Positions 37,328-46,286 are shown, counted from the stretch's first letter. The stretch: 64,000 nt of DNA from Pandoraea pulmonicola (GCF_000815105.2 NZ_CP010310.2:3534001-3598000); one strand, 5' to 3'. Notes: generated by a model not told the origin, from the sequence alone. Translations and numbers: made by a program.

Positions 37328-37777
37328 CGTCGACCTTTCAAAGTTTCGGCAAAAATTTTGATCGGGTGCTCTCCCCGCGGACTTGTGGCCCGGGCTCAAG
37401 CTGCGCGTCTGAATGATGGACACACCGGATAGGCGTGCCGATATTGAGACAATCACAGATATTGCGAACTGGCAACGTTACCGGTTTGCAGCAAAATGGT
37501 CAAGCAGGTTTATGCATTTGCAGCATGATGACGAAGTTGCCTCGCGGATTTCCCACACCATGCGCCGTGCCGCCCCATGCTGGTGCACAATCTTCACACC
37601 ATAGGAATGTGGCCGGCTCGATCGCCGTCGTCATGCGACACCGCCGTCTGCAAAAGCGGTTACAGCGGAGCGCGTTTTTGGTAGCATCCGCACCGACTAC
37701 GCAATCTTTACGTAATCTTTACGCTTACACGGCATTTCAAAGGCGCAGCAAACAAAATACTGCGTACACCCCACCGG
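37328..37777. other. Divergent control region between ilvI and the sigma-factor operon
   Basis: A 450-base gap with no gene. It holds GTAAA paired repeats near the sigma gene (separate entry) and a 7-bp direct repeat GATATTG at 37440 and 37458, 18 bases apart, near the presumed ilvI promoter. No leader peptide rich in Ile, Val or Leu was seen on the ilvI side. Confidence 0.4.
37703..37723. promoter_or_regulatory. Tandem AATCTTTACG repeats, CpxR/OmpR-type box
   Basis: Two perfect 10-bp direct repeats lie 11 bases apart (37703-37712 and 37714-37723), one helical turn. On the minus strand the core reads GTAAA-N6-GTAAA, the pattern of CpxR boxes. It lies 55 bases before the sigma-factor start. 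Confidence 0.55.
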
Positions 37778-38350
37778 ATGGCATCTGACAAGGAACTGGC
37801 GGATTTTCTCGCAGGCATCGAACGACGAGCCTTCAAGCAGGCCGTCTATGCCGTACGCGACGACGAGGCCGCCCTCGATATCGTTCAGGATGCGATGATC
37901 CGCCTGGCCGAGAAGTACGGCGACAAGCCGCCGGCCGACCTGCCGCTGTTGTTCACGCGCATTCTCCAGAACACCATTCACGACTATTTCCGCCGGCAAA
38001 AGGTGCGCAACACCTGGGTCACGCTGTTCTCTAACCTTGCCGGTCCGGGAGACGACGATCGCGACGATTTCGACCCGCTGGAAACCTTGTTGAGCGAAGA
38101 CGGGTCAGTGCGCACGGAGAGCAGCGAGGACTCGGTTTCACGTGCCGAAATTCTCTCCCTCATCGAGGCGGAAATACAGAAGCTGCCGGCACGTCAACGA
38201 GAAGCCTTCCTCATGCGTTACTGGGAAGACATGGACGTTGCCGAGACTGCCGCCACGATGGGTTGCTCGGAAGGCAGTGTCAAGACGCACTGCTCGCGTG
38301 CCACCCACGCATTGGCACAGGCGTTGAAGGCAAAAGGGATCAGGTTATGA
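37778..38350 (+). CDS. ECF-type RNA polymerase sigma factor
   Basis: A 190-residue sigma-70-family factor. Region 2 is at about 14-80 (DDEAALDIVQDAMIRLAEKY, FTRILQNTIHDYFRRQK) and region 4 at about 125-180 (KLPARQREAFLMRYWEDMDV, then GCSEGSVKTHCSRATHALAQ). An acidic linker joins them. Its stop overlaps the start of a DUF3619 membrane protein, the place where an anti-sigma factor would be expected. Target genes are unknown. Confidence 0.93.
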   Translation: MASDKELADFLAGIERRAFKQAVYAVRDDEAALDIVQDAMIRLAEKYGDKPPADLPLLFTRILQNTIHDYFRRQKVRNTWVTLFSNLAGPGDDDRDDFDPLETLLSEDGSVRTESSEDSVSRAEILSLIEAEIQKLPARQREAFLMRYWEDMDVAETAATMGCSEGSVKTHCSRATHALAQALKAKGIRL

Positions 38351-38775
38351 GGCACGATCTGGAAACGAGGGAAATTCGCTTCGCACATCGCGTGCGGCTC
38401 GCGCTGGACGAGGCATCCGACACGCCGTCGCCGAACATCGCGGCCCGGCTGGCCGCCGCTCGCCAGGAGGCGCTCGCTCGCAAGAAACCCGAGTCGGTCG
38501 CCGTCGTGCAACCGGCACTGGTGCTCGCCGGCGTGGGGACCATGCACACGCCGGACATCGGCGGACCGCGTCGCGCGTTCGACAAGCTGGGCCGCCTGGG
38601 CCTGCTCTGGCCGCTCGTCGCCCTGGTGATCGGTCTGGCCGGCATCGCGTACTGGGAACATCAGCAGCACATTCAGGATCTGGCGGACATCGATGCCGCC
38701 GTATTGAGCGACGAGCTGCCGTTGTCGGCCTATGCCGATCACGGGTTCAATGCCTATCTGAAGCGTGCCCAGTAG
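38347..38775 (+). CDS. DUF3619 membrane protein, possible anti-sigma factor
   Basis: A 142-residue protein with a soluble N-terminus of about 80 residues, one transmembrane helix (LGLLWPLVALVIGLAGIAYW, about 94-113) and a short tail on the other side. Its ATG overlaps the sigma stop (ATGA), so translation is coupled. One-helix design and position fit an anti-sigma factor, but no zinc anti-sigma motif (HxxxCxxC) is present. The anti-sigma role is inference. Confidence 0.8.
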   Translation: MRHDLETREIRFAHRVRLALDEASDTPSPNIAARLAAARQEALARKKPESVAVVQPALVLAGVGTMHTPDIGGPRRAFDKLGRLGLLWPLVALVIGLAGIAYWEHQQHIQDLADIDAAVLSDELPLSAYADHGFNAYLKRAQ

Positions 38776-39652
38776 TTCCACCCTTCCCAACCGCCCAGTG
38801 ACGCGACGCAACGTACTCTTCCTGGTCGCCGCGCTGATCGTGGCCGGTCTTGCCGGCACGGCAGCACTGCGCCGCGCCCAGACGCCGGCCCCCGTGTCCG
38901 ATGCGCCACCGACGATCGGCGCCTCGGCTTCGGGCGCTGCACCGACGAACGCCCCGGTGGGCAGTCTGTCCGCCAGCGCGCCGCAGGCGGGTAGCGCGGC
39001 GCCCGCCGCGGCGCTGCCTTCGCCCGGCGGATACTGGGCCAAGCTGTCCCCGGCACAGCAGGAAGCCCTCGCTCCCCTCGCGCAGGACTGGAATCGCATG
39101 GGCGAGCGTCAGCGCGAGAAGTGGATCGAGATCGCCAAGCGCTTCCATGCGCTCTCGCCCGAGGGTCGCAAGCGTCTGCATGACCGCATGGCCGACTGGG
39201 TGCGTCTGACGCCCGAGCAGCGCAAGCTGGCGCGTGAGAGTTACCAGAACGCCAGGGCGTTGCCGCCCGAGCGCAAGGCGCAGGTGTGGCAGCAGTACCA
39301 GCAGCTCACCGAAGAGCAGAAGAGCCGTCTGGCCGCCGACGACAAGAAGCAGGCAAATCGCCCCAACGTTGTCAGCGCGCCGCCGTCGGGCCGCACGGGC
39401 GTGAAGAACCCCTACGCCGTCGTCCATCGCAAGGACGCCGCGGCAGCCGGCAGGAACGGCGCACTGCCTGCGCCCGCCACGGCGCCGGCTTCGACGGCAT
39501 CCGCCCCGGTGGCAGCGCTGCCGGCGCCTGCGTCCACGGCGCCCTCCACCGCCGCGTCGTCCGCCAGTGCAAGCGCCGCCGGTGCAAGCGCGGCGAATGC
39601 CGACAAGAATGGCGACGCCGTCTTCAACTCCGATCTGTATCACCATAACTGA
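38765..39652 (+). CDS. DUF3106 protein
   Basis: A 295-residue protein. An N-terminal helix (RNVLFLVAALIVAGLAGTAA) anchors or exports it. The DUF3106 core (about 95-205) is rich in charged helices with repeated phrases: LSPAQQEALAPLAQDW, LSPEGRKRLHDRMADW, LTPEQRKLARESYQNA, LPPERKAQVWQQYQQL. Both flanks are Ala/Pro/Ser-rich linkers. Function unknown; the helices resemble LTXXQ-type envelope stress proteins, which would fit the sigma factor and CpxR-like box upstream. GTG 38765 overlaps the previous gene by 11 bases; GTG 38798 is an alternative. Confidence 0.78.
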   Translation: MPSSSTLPNRPVTRRNVLFLVAALIVAGLAGTAALRRAQTPAPVSDAPPTIGASASGAAPTNAPVGSLSASAPQAGSAAPAAALPSPGGYWAKLSPAQQEALAPLAQDWNRMGERQREKWIEIAKRFHALSPEGRKRLHDRMADWVRLTPEQRKLARESYQNARALPPERKAQVWQQYQQLTEEQKSRLAADDKKQANRPNVVSAPPSGRTGVKNPYAVVHRKDAAAAGRNGALPAPATAPASTASAPVAALPAPASTAPSTAASSASASAAGASAANADKNGDAVFNSDLYHHN

Positions 39653-39689
39653 CGCCTACCCGCGGGCCTCAGTCCAAGCCATACCGCAA

Positions 39690-39709
39690 CGGCCGCCTAC
39701 GGGCGGCCG
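39690..39709. repeat. GC-rich hairpin after the DUF3106 gene
   Basis: Perfect 8-bp stem CGGCCGCC/GGCGGCCG with a TACG tetraloop. Without a T-run it is more an RNA-stabilising hairpin than a terminator. Confidence 0.45.
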
Positions 39710-39862
39710 CTTGCATGGTGCGACGGCACCGCGACGCCGCAGCGCCCTGCCGGCTGGCCCATCGGCGCATTCTTCCGCATAATGGGCGACGCATTGCCGG
39801 CCGGGCAAAGGGCCTGGCACCCGACACAAGATCCCAGATCACGCTGCGACGAGCGACCGCCG

Positions 39863-40414
39863 ATGACCGACACCGCCACCCAGACTGCCACGCCGCCACG
39901 CGCCACGGGCGCCGTCCCGCCACCAGGCCACGGCTACGCGGTACCGACGCTGCGCCGCCGCCTGCTCTCGATGGTCTACGAGTCGCTGCTGCTCTTCGGT
40001 GTGCTGTTTCTGGCCGGCTACCTCTTCAGCACCCTGACGCAGCAACGCAGCGGCCTGATGTATCGTCACGCGATGCAGGCCTGGCTGTTCCTCGTGCTCG
40101 GCGCCTATTTCGTCTGGTTCTGGACGCATGGCGGCCAGACGCTCGCCATGAAGACCTGGAAAATCCGCCTGGTGGATGCGCGGGGACAGCCGGTGCGTGC
40201 CGCGCGTGCGGTCCTCCGCTACGTCCTCGCCTGGTTGTGGGTGCTGCCGGCGATGGCGCTCGACTGGGCGTTCGGGCTGACCGGCTGGGGCAGCGTGTCG
40301 CTGCTCGCCGGCTGGATGACGCTCTGGGCCCTCGCCATGCGCGTGGCGCCCGACCATCAGTTCGTGCACGATCGGCTCGCGGGCACACGGCTCGTGAGCG
40401 TGCTCGGCAAATGA
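39863..40414 (+). CDS. RDD-family membrane protein
   Basis: A 183-residue protein with the RDD domain: PTLRRRLLSMVYESLLLFGV at the start, two more helices, WTHGGQTLAMKTWKIRLVDA, and a late DHQFVHDRLAGTRLV. RDD proteins are thought to carry solutes or act as Na+/H+ antiporter-like units; no specific role is supported here. ATG 39863 is chosen over an upstream in-frame ATG at 39782 with no homology. Its stop overlaps the next gene. Confidence 0.85.
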   Translation: MTDTATQTATPPRATGAVPPPGHGYAVPTLRRRLLSMVYESLLLFGVLFLAGYLFSTLTQQRSGLMYRHAMQAWLFLVLGAYFVWFWTHGGQTLAMKTWKIRLVDARGQPVRAARAVLRYVLAWLWVLPAMALDWAFGLTGWGSVSLLAGWMTLWALAMRVAPDHQFVHDRLAGTRLVSVLGK

Positions 40415-41367
40415 TGGCGCCACCGCCGGCCGTGGCGCGCCGGCTACGGCCCTCACGTCCCCATCTGGTGTATGGCGGCATTCAGGTGGGCCTCTCGCTC
40501 ATCGTCGCCGTTGCGACCTGGTCTGCCTGGCACAGTGCGTGGACCACCCTCCTGTGGACGACCCTGTGGCTGCCGGTGTCGCACGCCATGGGATTGGCGG
40601 CAGGTTTCCTCATGGCCGCGCAGGCCGATCCGACGCCGGAGCGGCGCACAGCCGCAAGCGCCGACATCGCCGTCTGGGCCTACGAGTGCGCGGCCTCGAT
40701 CCTGTTGCTCGACTTCTACCAGCCGTGGCGCAGCGCCGCCCCACTGCCCCAGCCCAGCGGTCCCGCGCGCCCGGTCGCGATCCTGCTGCTCCATGGCTAT
40801 GGCTGCAACCGTGCGTTCTGGTTGCGCTTTGCACGTCATCTGGCGGATGCCGGATATCACTGCGACGCGATCAACCTCGAGCCGATCTTCGGCGACATCG
40901 ACGAGTACGCGGCCAGCATCGCGAGCGCATCGCAGGCGCTGGCCGAGCGCACGCGCCTGCCCGTCGTGATCGTCGGGCACAGCATGGGCGGACTCGCCGC
41001 GCGAGCCTGCCTGCGCCAACATCCGACGCTGCCCGTCGCGCACACCATCACGCTCGGCTCGCCGCATTTCGGCACGCTGCACGCGCGCCATGGCATTGGG
41101 CTCAACGTCCGGCAAATGGGCATCGGCAGCGAATGGCTCATCGCGCTGGCCAATGGCGAAACGGACGCCGTGCGCGCGCGCATCACGTCCATCTACACCT
41201 GCCACGACAACGTGGTGTATCCGACGCGCACGTCTGTGTTGCCGGGTGCACACAACATCGCCCTCGACCGGCTGGGGCACGTTTCGCTCGGCACGCATCC
41301 ACGCGCCCGCGCGCTGGTGCTCGAGACGCTGGAGCGCGTGGCGCAGGGACTGCGGCGCGGCGCCTGA
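40411..41367 (+). CDS. Alpha/beta hydrolase, lipase-like, membrane-anchored
   Basis: A 318-residue protein. Two or three hydrophobic helices in the first 100 residues suggest membrane anchoring. The lipase-like hydrolase domain has ILLLHGYGCNRAFWLRFARHL (in pieces ILLLHGYG and CNRAFWLRFARHL), the nucleophile elbow VGHSMGG (Ser at about 190), GSPHFGTLHAR, and a late His in GHVSLGTH. The pattern matches triacylglycerol-lipase/PGAP1-like enzymes. Substrate unknown. Its ATG overlaps the RDD stop, so the two are co-translated. Confidence 0.82.
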   Translation: MMAPPPAVARRLRPSRPHLVYGGIQVGLSLIVAVATWSAWHSAWTTLLWTTLWLPVSHAMGLAAGFLMAAQADPTPERRTAASADIAVWAYECAASILLLDFYQPWRSAAPLPQPSGPARPVAILLLHGYGCNRAFWLRFARHLADAGYHCDAINLEPIFGDIDEYAASIASASQALAERTRLPVVIVGHSMGGLAARACLRQHPTLPVAHTITLGSPHFGTLHARHGIGLNVRQMGIGSEWLIALANGETDAVRARITSIYTCHDNVVYPTRTSVLPGAHNIALDRLGHVSLGTHPRARALVLETLERVAQGLRRGA

Positions 41368-41501
41368 CGTGGCAACCCGAGGCATGCTGTGGCGTCCGTG
41401 CGACGTTGCAAGACAATTCGGCGACACGAACGTGACTGTCATCTGCGCTTCACGAAGCCGTGGCGGAATGCTCGCATGTTCAACGCGACGTGCGAGCCGC
41501 T

Positions 41502-42458
41502 ATGACGACGACACCGACCTTCGAGTTACCGATCCCCACGCCTGCCGCTCGCGCCGGACATTTCGCAGACGCCCCGCCGGGCCGCCCCGCCAGCCCGCCT
41601 GCCAGTCCCCCCGCCGCTCCGCCCTCCACGATCGACCTGCCGCCAGACACCCCCGATCCGCTCGAGCCACCTCCTGAAGGCATCACCCGCTACCGCACGA
41701 TCTGGCTCTCCGACATCCATCTCGGCACGCAGGGCTGCCAGGCCGAGTATCTGCTCGATTTCCTGCGCCACCACGAATCGGACTACCTGTACCTCGTCGG
41801 CGACATCATCGACGGCTGGCACCTCCGTAAGGGCTGGCACTGGCCGCAGGCGCACAACGACGTCGTGCAGAAGATGCTGCGCCGTGCGCGCAAGGGCACG
41901 CAGGTGATCTACGTCCCTGGCAATCACGACGAGGCCGCGCGCCAGTTCTGCGGACTCGCGTTCGGCGACATCGCCGTGCGCGACGAAGCGTTCCACACCA
42001 CGCTCGGCGGCAAGCGGCTGTGGATCACGCACGGCGATCTGTTCGACGGCGTCATCCAGCACGCCAAATGGCTCGCTTATCTGGGCGACTCGCTCTACAC
42101 GCTCACGCTGCTGCTCAACCGCTGGTTCAACCGCGTGCGCACGCGCTTCGGCTTCCCCTACTGGTCGCTGTCGCAATACCTGAAGCATCAGGTGAAGAAC
42201 GCCGTGAACTTCATCTCGGCCTTCGAGCATGTGATGGCCGACGAAGCGCGCCGCCGCGGCTGCGACGGCGTGGTCTGCGGCCACATCCACAAGCCCGAGA
42301 TCCGCGACATCGACGGTCTGCTCTACTGCAACGACGGCGACTGGGTCGAGAGCCTCTCGGCGCTGGTCGAGACGACCGAAGGCGAATTGCGCATTGTCTA
42401 CTGGACGCAAAAGCGCACGGCACGCGCCAACGTAAAAGCCGCCCCGGTCAGCGTGTAA
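41502..42458 (+). CDS. LpxH-like metallophosphoesterase
   Basis: A 318-residue calcineurin-type phosphoesterase. After a proline-rich 60-residue start come the metal motifs SDIHLGTQ, VGDIIDGW, VPGNHDE, THGDLFD and GHIHKPEI. The closest family is UDP-2,3-diacylglucosamine diphosphatase-like, but true LpxH is about 240 residues and this is the longer group often placed next to a glycosyltransferase. It may act on a lipid or sugar pyrophosphate of the envelope. Start is uncertain: GTG 41460 would add 14 residues. Confidence 0.82.
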   Translation: MTTTPTFELPIPTPAARAGHFADAPPGRPASPPASPPAAPPSTIDLPPDTPDPLEPPPEGITRYRTIWLSDIHLGTQGCQAEYLLDFLRHHESDYLYLVGDIIDGWHLRKGWHWPQAHNDVVQKMLRRARKGTQVIYVPGNHDEAARQFCGLAFGDIAVRDEAFHTTLGGKRLWITHGDLFDGVIQHAKWLAYLGDSLYTLTLLLNRWFNRVRTRFGFPYWSLSQYLKHQVKNAVNFISAFEHVMADEARRRGCDGVVCGHIHKPEIRDIDGLLYCNDGDWVESLSALVETTEGELRIVYWTQKRTARANVKAAPVSV

Positions 42459-42633
42459 TCGGTCGGCTCCGCGTTGGCTCACCCCGTTTCAAACGCGTTG
42501 CTCACCAGATCCACCTGCCACTCCACGCGCACGCGAGGCCTGGAACCGCCGCACGTGCGCCTCACCCGGCACCGTTTCGCGAGCATTCGCACGCGTGCCA
42601 CCCAACCGCGCCCAGTGCGCGAAGGAGCGCCCG

Positions 42634-43668
42634 ATGAAAATCATGATCGTCACCGACGCCTGGGATCCGCAGATCAACGGTGTGGTCCGCACGTTGAAAA
42701 ACACGCGCGCTCAGCTCGAAGCCGCCGGCCACCGCGTCGAGCTGCTCACGCCGCAGGAATTCCGCACGATGCCATGCCCGACCTATCCGGAAATCCGTCT
42801 CGCGTTCTTCGCTGGCGGCCGGGTGACGCGGCGCATCGAGGAGTTCGCGCCGGACGCCCTGCACATCGCCACCGAAGGCCCGCTCGGCATGGCCGCGCGC
42901 AAGTGGGCCATCCGCCATGACTTCCCGTTCACCACCGCTTACCACACGCGCTTCCCCGAGTACGTGCAGGCGCGCTTCGGCCTGCCGCTGGCCACCACCT
43001 ATCGGTTCCTGCGCTGGTTCCACAAGCCGTCGCGCGCGGTGATGGCCCCCACGCCGGTGGTCAAGCGCGATCTCGAAGCGAACGGGTTCGACAATGTCGT
43101 GCTGTGGACGCGCGGCGTCGACCTCGACATCTTCCGTGTGCAGGACGCACATGTGCTAAATTCGGCACATCCGATTTTCCTCTACGTGGGGCGTGTCGCC
43201 GTGGAGAAGAACATCGAAGCCTTCCTCAAGCTCGATCTGCCGGGATCCAAGTGGGTCGCGGGCGAAGGGCCGCAACTGGCAGAACTCCGCTCGCGCTACC
43301 CCGACGTGAACTACCTCGGCATGCTCTCGCAACCCGAGCTGGCCAAGGTCTACGCGTCGGCCGATGTCTTTGTCTTTCCGAGCCGCACCGATACGTTCGG
43401 TCTCGTGCTGCTCGAAGCCATGGCGTGCGGCCTGCCGGTGGCGGCCTACCCGGTCACGGGTCCCATCGACGTGCTCGACGGCTGCCCCGAGGGCGAAGGC
43501 GGCGCCCTGCGCGAGGACCTGCGAGAGGCGTGTCTCGATGCGCTCAAGGTCTCGCGGGCGAGCGCCCGGGCCTGGGCCGAGCGCTTCTCCTGGCAGGCCG
43601 CGTCCGAGGAATTCGCCTCGCACCTGCACCCGCGCAAGCCCGAGCCGTCGCTCGCGCCTGCACTCTGA
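42634..43668 (+). CDS. GT4-family glycosyltransferase
   Basis: A 344-residue GT-B enzyme. N-terminal acceptor half MIVTDAWDPQINGVVRTLKN; C-terminal donor half with YVGRVAVEKNIEAFLKLDLP, GEGPQLAEL and the EX7E-type FPSRTDTFGLVLLEAMACGL (about 246-265). Related enzymes (Alpha-mannosyltransferase MgtA, SqdX-like) build glycolipids. Pairing with the phosphoesterase upstream and dgkA downstream suggests membrane glycolipid or envelope work; this is inference. ATG 42634 has GAAGGAG nine bases upstream. Confidence 0.9.
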   Translation: MKIMIVTDAWDPQINGVVRTLKNTRAQLEAAGHRVELLTPQEFRTMPCPTYPEIRLAFFAGGRVTRRIEEFAPDALHIATEGPLGMAARKWAIRHDFPFTTAYHTRFPEYVQARFGLPLATTYRFLRWFHKPSRAVMAPTPVVKRDLEANGFDNVVLWTRGVDLDIFRVQDAHVLNSAHPIFLYVGRVAVEKNIEAFLKLDLPGSKWVAGEGPQLAELRSRYPDVNYLGMLSQPELAKVYASADVFVFPSRTDTFGLVLLEAMACGLPVAAYPVTGPIDVLDGCPEGEGGALREDLREACLDALKVSRASARAWAERFSWQAASEEFASHLHPRKPEPSLAPAL

Positions 43669-43706
43669 TCCACCTCGAGAGCCCGTTGCGGCGAGGAACC
43701 TGAAGC

Positions 43707-44141
43707 TTGTTCATCGATCACCCGCCGCCGCGCGACAAACAACCGAATCCGTACAAGGGCAACCGGGGCGTCATGCGGGCATGGCGCGCCCTGAAATACT
43801 CCCTGTCCGGATTCAAGTTTGCCGTGTTCGAGGAGAGCGCCTTTCGTCAGGAACTGGCGCTCGCCGCCATTCTGCTGCCTGCCGCGATCTTCCTGCCGGT
43901 CACGGCCGTCGAGCGCGTGCTGCTCATCGGCTCCGTGCTGCTCGTGCTCATCATCGAGCTCGTCAATTCGAGCATCGAGGCAGCCATCGACCGCATTTCG
44001 CTGGAGCGGCACGAACTGTCCAAGCGCGCCAAGGATTTCGGCAGCGCCGCCGTGCTGGTCGCGCTCGGCCTTTGCCTGCTCACCTGGGCGTCGCTCGCCG
44101 GCCCCGTCATCGCCGATCTCGTGCGTACGGCGCTTTTCTGA
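43707..44141 (+). CDS. dgkA: Diacylglycerol kinase
   Basis: Phosphorylates diacylglycerol to phosphatidic acid. The 144-residue protein has the DgkA core: RALKYSLSGFKFAVFEESAF, RQELALAAI, ELVNSSIEAAIDRI and the SKRAKDFGSAAVL motif, with three helices. It is about 20 residues longer at the N-terminus than E. coli DgkA. The start is read as TTG 43707 with AGGA nine bases upstream; ATG 43773 would give a shorter protein lacking PNPYKGNRG. Confidence 0.93.
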   Translation: MFIDHPPPRDKQPNPYKGNRGVMRAWRALKYSLSGFKFAVFEESAFRQELALAAILLPAAIFLPVTAVERVLLIGSVLLVLIIELVNSSIEAAIDRISLERHELSKRAKDFGSAAVLVALGLCLLTWASLAGPVIADLVRTALF

Positions 44142-44168
44142 TATCGCCATCCCCCCGCCTTCCCATGC

Positions 44169-44196
44169 TTGGCAGCATACGGCTGCCGGGTATAAT
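44169..44196 (+). promoter_or_regulatory. Promoter of the TetR-LOG operon
   Basis: TTGGCA (44169-44174), 16-bp spacer, TATAAT (44191-44196). A hairpin GGCAGC/GCTGCC (44171-44187) lies across it and may be an operator or the dgkA terminator. Confidence 0.7.
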
Positions 44197-44282
44197 CGGT
44201 CGCCGTATACCTGATACTCGTCAACATAAACGCAAGCGGACAAGATCCGTCGCCGAGCTTGCGCCAACCGGGGCCGACAGAC

Positions 44283-44951
44283 ATGGAAGCAAAGCCGCCA
44301 CGCCGAACCCGCGAACGAATTCTTGAGGTGTCGCTTCGACTCTTCAACGATCTCGGCGAACCCAACGTCACCACTACCACGATTGCCGAGGAAATGAAAA
44401 TCAGTCCCGGCAATCTGTACTATCACTTCCGCAACAAAGACGACATCATCAACAGCATCTTTGCCCAGTTCGAGCAGGAAATCGAACTGCGGCTGCAGTT
44501 GCCGACGGATCACAAGCCCACGATCGATGAAGTCTGGACGTATTTGCAGTACATGTCCGAATTCCTGTGGCGCTATCGCTTTCTCTATCGCGACCTCAAC
44601 GACCTGCTGGCACGCAACCGCACGCTCGAGACGCACTTCAAGGAGATCGTCGGCCACAAGAAACGCTTCGCGAAGCAGATGTGCGAGCTGCTCATCGCCG
44701 ATCGGGAAATGGAAGCCACGGAGCAAGAAATCGACGTTGCCACGACCAACATGGTGGTGATGTCCACCTACTGGCTGTCGTATCAATTCGTGATGAACCC
44801 GCGCAAGTACAACGATCCGGAGGAGATCGGCGCGGGACTGCATCAGTCGAGCGCTCACATCCTCTCGCAACTGGCGCCGTATCTGCGGGGTCGTTCGCGC
44901 GAGCTGTACGAGAAGATGGTTCGGGAATCCTCATGCAAGGGAGTCAAGTAA
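44283..44951 (+). CDS. TetR-family transcriptional regulator
   Basis: A 222-residue regulator. The DNA-binding helix-turn-helix is at about 9-55 (RTRERILEVSLRLFNDLGEP, TTTTIAEEMKISPGNLYYHF). The ligand domain is the TetR_C type seen in many betaproteobacteria (TYLQYMSEFLWRYRFLYRDL). Effector unknown. It is followed three bases later by the LOG-family gene, so it may control its own operon. Confidence 0.93.
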   Translation: MEAKPPRRTRERILEVSLRLFNDLGEPNVTTTTIAEEMKISPGNLYYHFRNKDDIINSIFAQFEQEIELRLQLPTDHKPTIDEVWTYLQYMSEFLWRYRFLYRDLNDLLARNRTLETHFKEIVGHKKRFAKQMCELLIADREMEATEQEIDVATTNMVVMSTYWLSYQFVMNPRKYNDPEEIGAGLHQSSAHILSQLAPYLRGRSRELYEKMVRESSCKGVK

Positions 44952-44954
44952 GGC

Positions 44955-45551
44955 ATGTCGTCGGAAGTCAAATCCATCTGTATCTACTGCGGCGCCGCCA
45001 CCGGCGCACGTCCCGCGTACACCGAAGCGGCGCGCGATCTGGGCCGTCGCATGGCCGAAGCCGGCATCCGTCTGGTCTATGGCGGGGGGAAGGTCGGGCT
45101 GATGGGCGTCATCGCCGATGCGGTGCTCGCCCACGGCGGCCAGGCCGTCGGCATCATTCCGAAGGCGCTGATGGAGAAGGAAGTCGGCCACACCGGGCTG
45201 ACGGAATTGCACGTCGTCGAGAACATGCACCAGCGCAAGCAGAAGATGGCGGATCTCTCGGACGCCTTCATCGCCATGCCCGGCGGCATCGGTACGTGCG
45301 AAGAGCTCTTCGAAGTCTTCACGTGGTTGCAGATCGGCTATCACGCGAAGCCGATCGGCCTGCTCAACGTCGAGCAGTACTACGATCCGCTGGTGGCGTT
45401 CCTCAAGTCGATGGTGACGGAACAGTTTCTCAAGGGCGCACAACTCGATCAGTTGCAGATCGCCGCGTCGCCCGAGGCATTGCTCGACACGATGCGCCAC
45501 TTCAAGCCGTCGCAGATCGATCGCTGGGCCAGGCAGCGCACGCAGATCTAA
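44955..45551 (+). CDS. LOG-family protein (nucleoside 5'-monophosphate phosphoribohydrolase)
   Basis: A 198-residue Rossmann-fold enzyme with the LOG signature PGGIGTCEELFEVFTW (about 112-127) and the start SICIYCGAATGARPAY. Relatives cut N6-modified AMP or other nucleotide monophosphates, releasing free base. A cytokinin role would need plant association and is not assumed. A strong terminator follows. Confidence 0.93.
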   Translation: MSSEVKSICIYCGAATGARPAYTEAARDLGRRMAEAGIRLVYGGGKVGLMGVIADAVLAHGGQAVGIIPKALMEKEVGHTGLTELHVVENMHQRKQKMADLSDAFIAMPGGIGTCEELFEVFTWLQIGYHAKPIGLLNVEQYYDPLVAFLKSMVTEQFLKGAQLDQLQIAASPEALLDTMRHFKPSQIDRWARQRTQI

Positions 45552-45590
45552 GCGCGCCCCCCGGGCATCGAGCCCGCGTTCCGCTTCGTG

Positions 45591-45628
45591 ATGCCGCGCG
45601 ACAATTCGTCGCGCGGCATTGCTTTTTG
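45591..45628 (+). terminator. Terminator of the TetR-LOG operon
   Basis: Perfect 12-bp stem ATGCCGCGCGAC/GTCGCGCGGCAT (45591-45602, 45608-45619), 5-base loop, then TTTTT. Confidence 0.93.
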
Positions 45629-45731
45629 AACTCTCGCGACAGCACTCACTCAGACATTCATGCGCTCGGAGATCCGCGCGCACGCCCGCCTGCCCGCCTG
45701 GGTCAATCCTTCCTCGACGAGCAACCTGTCC

Positions 45732-46268
45732 ATGATATTAAAGATGTTTCGCCCGATGCGGCTCCTGCGCTCGCGCTGGCTCCGGCCTCACGCCGGGCTG
45801 TTGCTGCGCCGCAGCCTCTGGCATGCCACGCCGCGCGGCGTCGCGGTCGGACTGGCGTGCGGGGTGTTCTTCGGGATTCTGATTCCGTTCGGTCAGATTC
45901 TGGTCGCGATGCTCGCAGCCGCCTTACTGCGCGGCAACCTCTTCCTCGCGGCGACGGGGACATTGATCACCAACCCGCTCACCGCGCCGTTCGTCTATCT
46001 GGGGGCGCACCGCCTCGGTCGCTGGATGTTCGAATGGACGTCATGGTCGCCGGGTGCGGAAGTCGAAGCCGGCGTTGCCGCGGCGGCACGGGCGAGCGAG
46101 AGCTTCTGGGCGCAAGTGGCGCATTTCGACTTCGGTACGGCCACGCTGCACCTGATCACCGGCCTTACGACGTGCGCCGTCGCCGGCGGCATCCTCGCGT
46201 ACGCGATCGGCTTTTTTGCCATTCGGTGGCATCAGCAGCGCCGCCAGGCCGCTCCCCCTCGCGCCTGA
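45732..46268 (+). CDS. DUF2062 membrane protein
   Basis: A 178-residue protein with the DUF2062 piece GVAVGLACGVFFGILIPFGQ and TLITNPLTAPFVYLGAHRLG, and four hydrophobic helices. Function unknown; often found near glycosyltransferases or ComEC. Start is uncertain among ATGs at 45660, 45732 and 45744, none with a good ribosome site. Confidence 0.82.
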   Translation: MILKMFRPMRLLRSRWLRPHAGLLLRRSLWHATPRGVAVGLACGVFFGILIPFGQILVAMLAAALLRGNLFLAATGTLITNPLTAPFVYLGAHRLGRWMFEWTSWSPGAEVEAGVAAAARASESFWAQVAHFDFGTATLHLITGLTTCAVAGGILAYAIGFFAIRWHQQRRQAAPPRA

Positions 46269-46286
46269 GCGGCGTCCGCGGGATCG

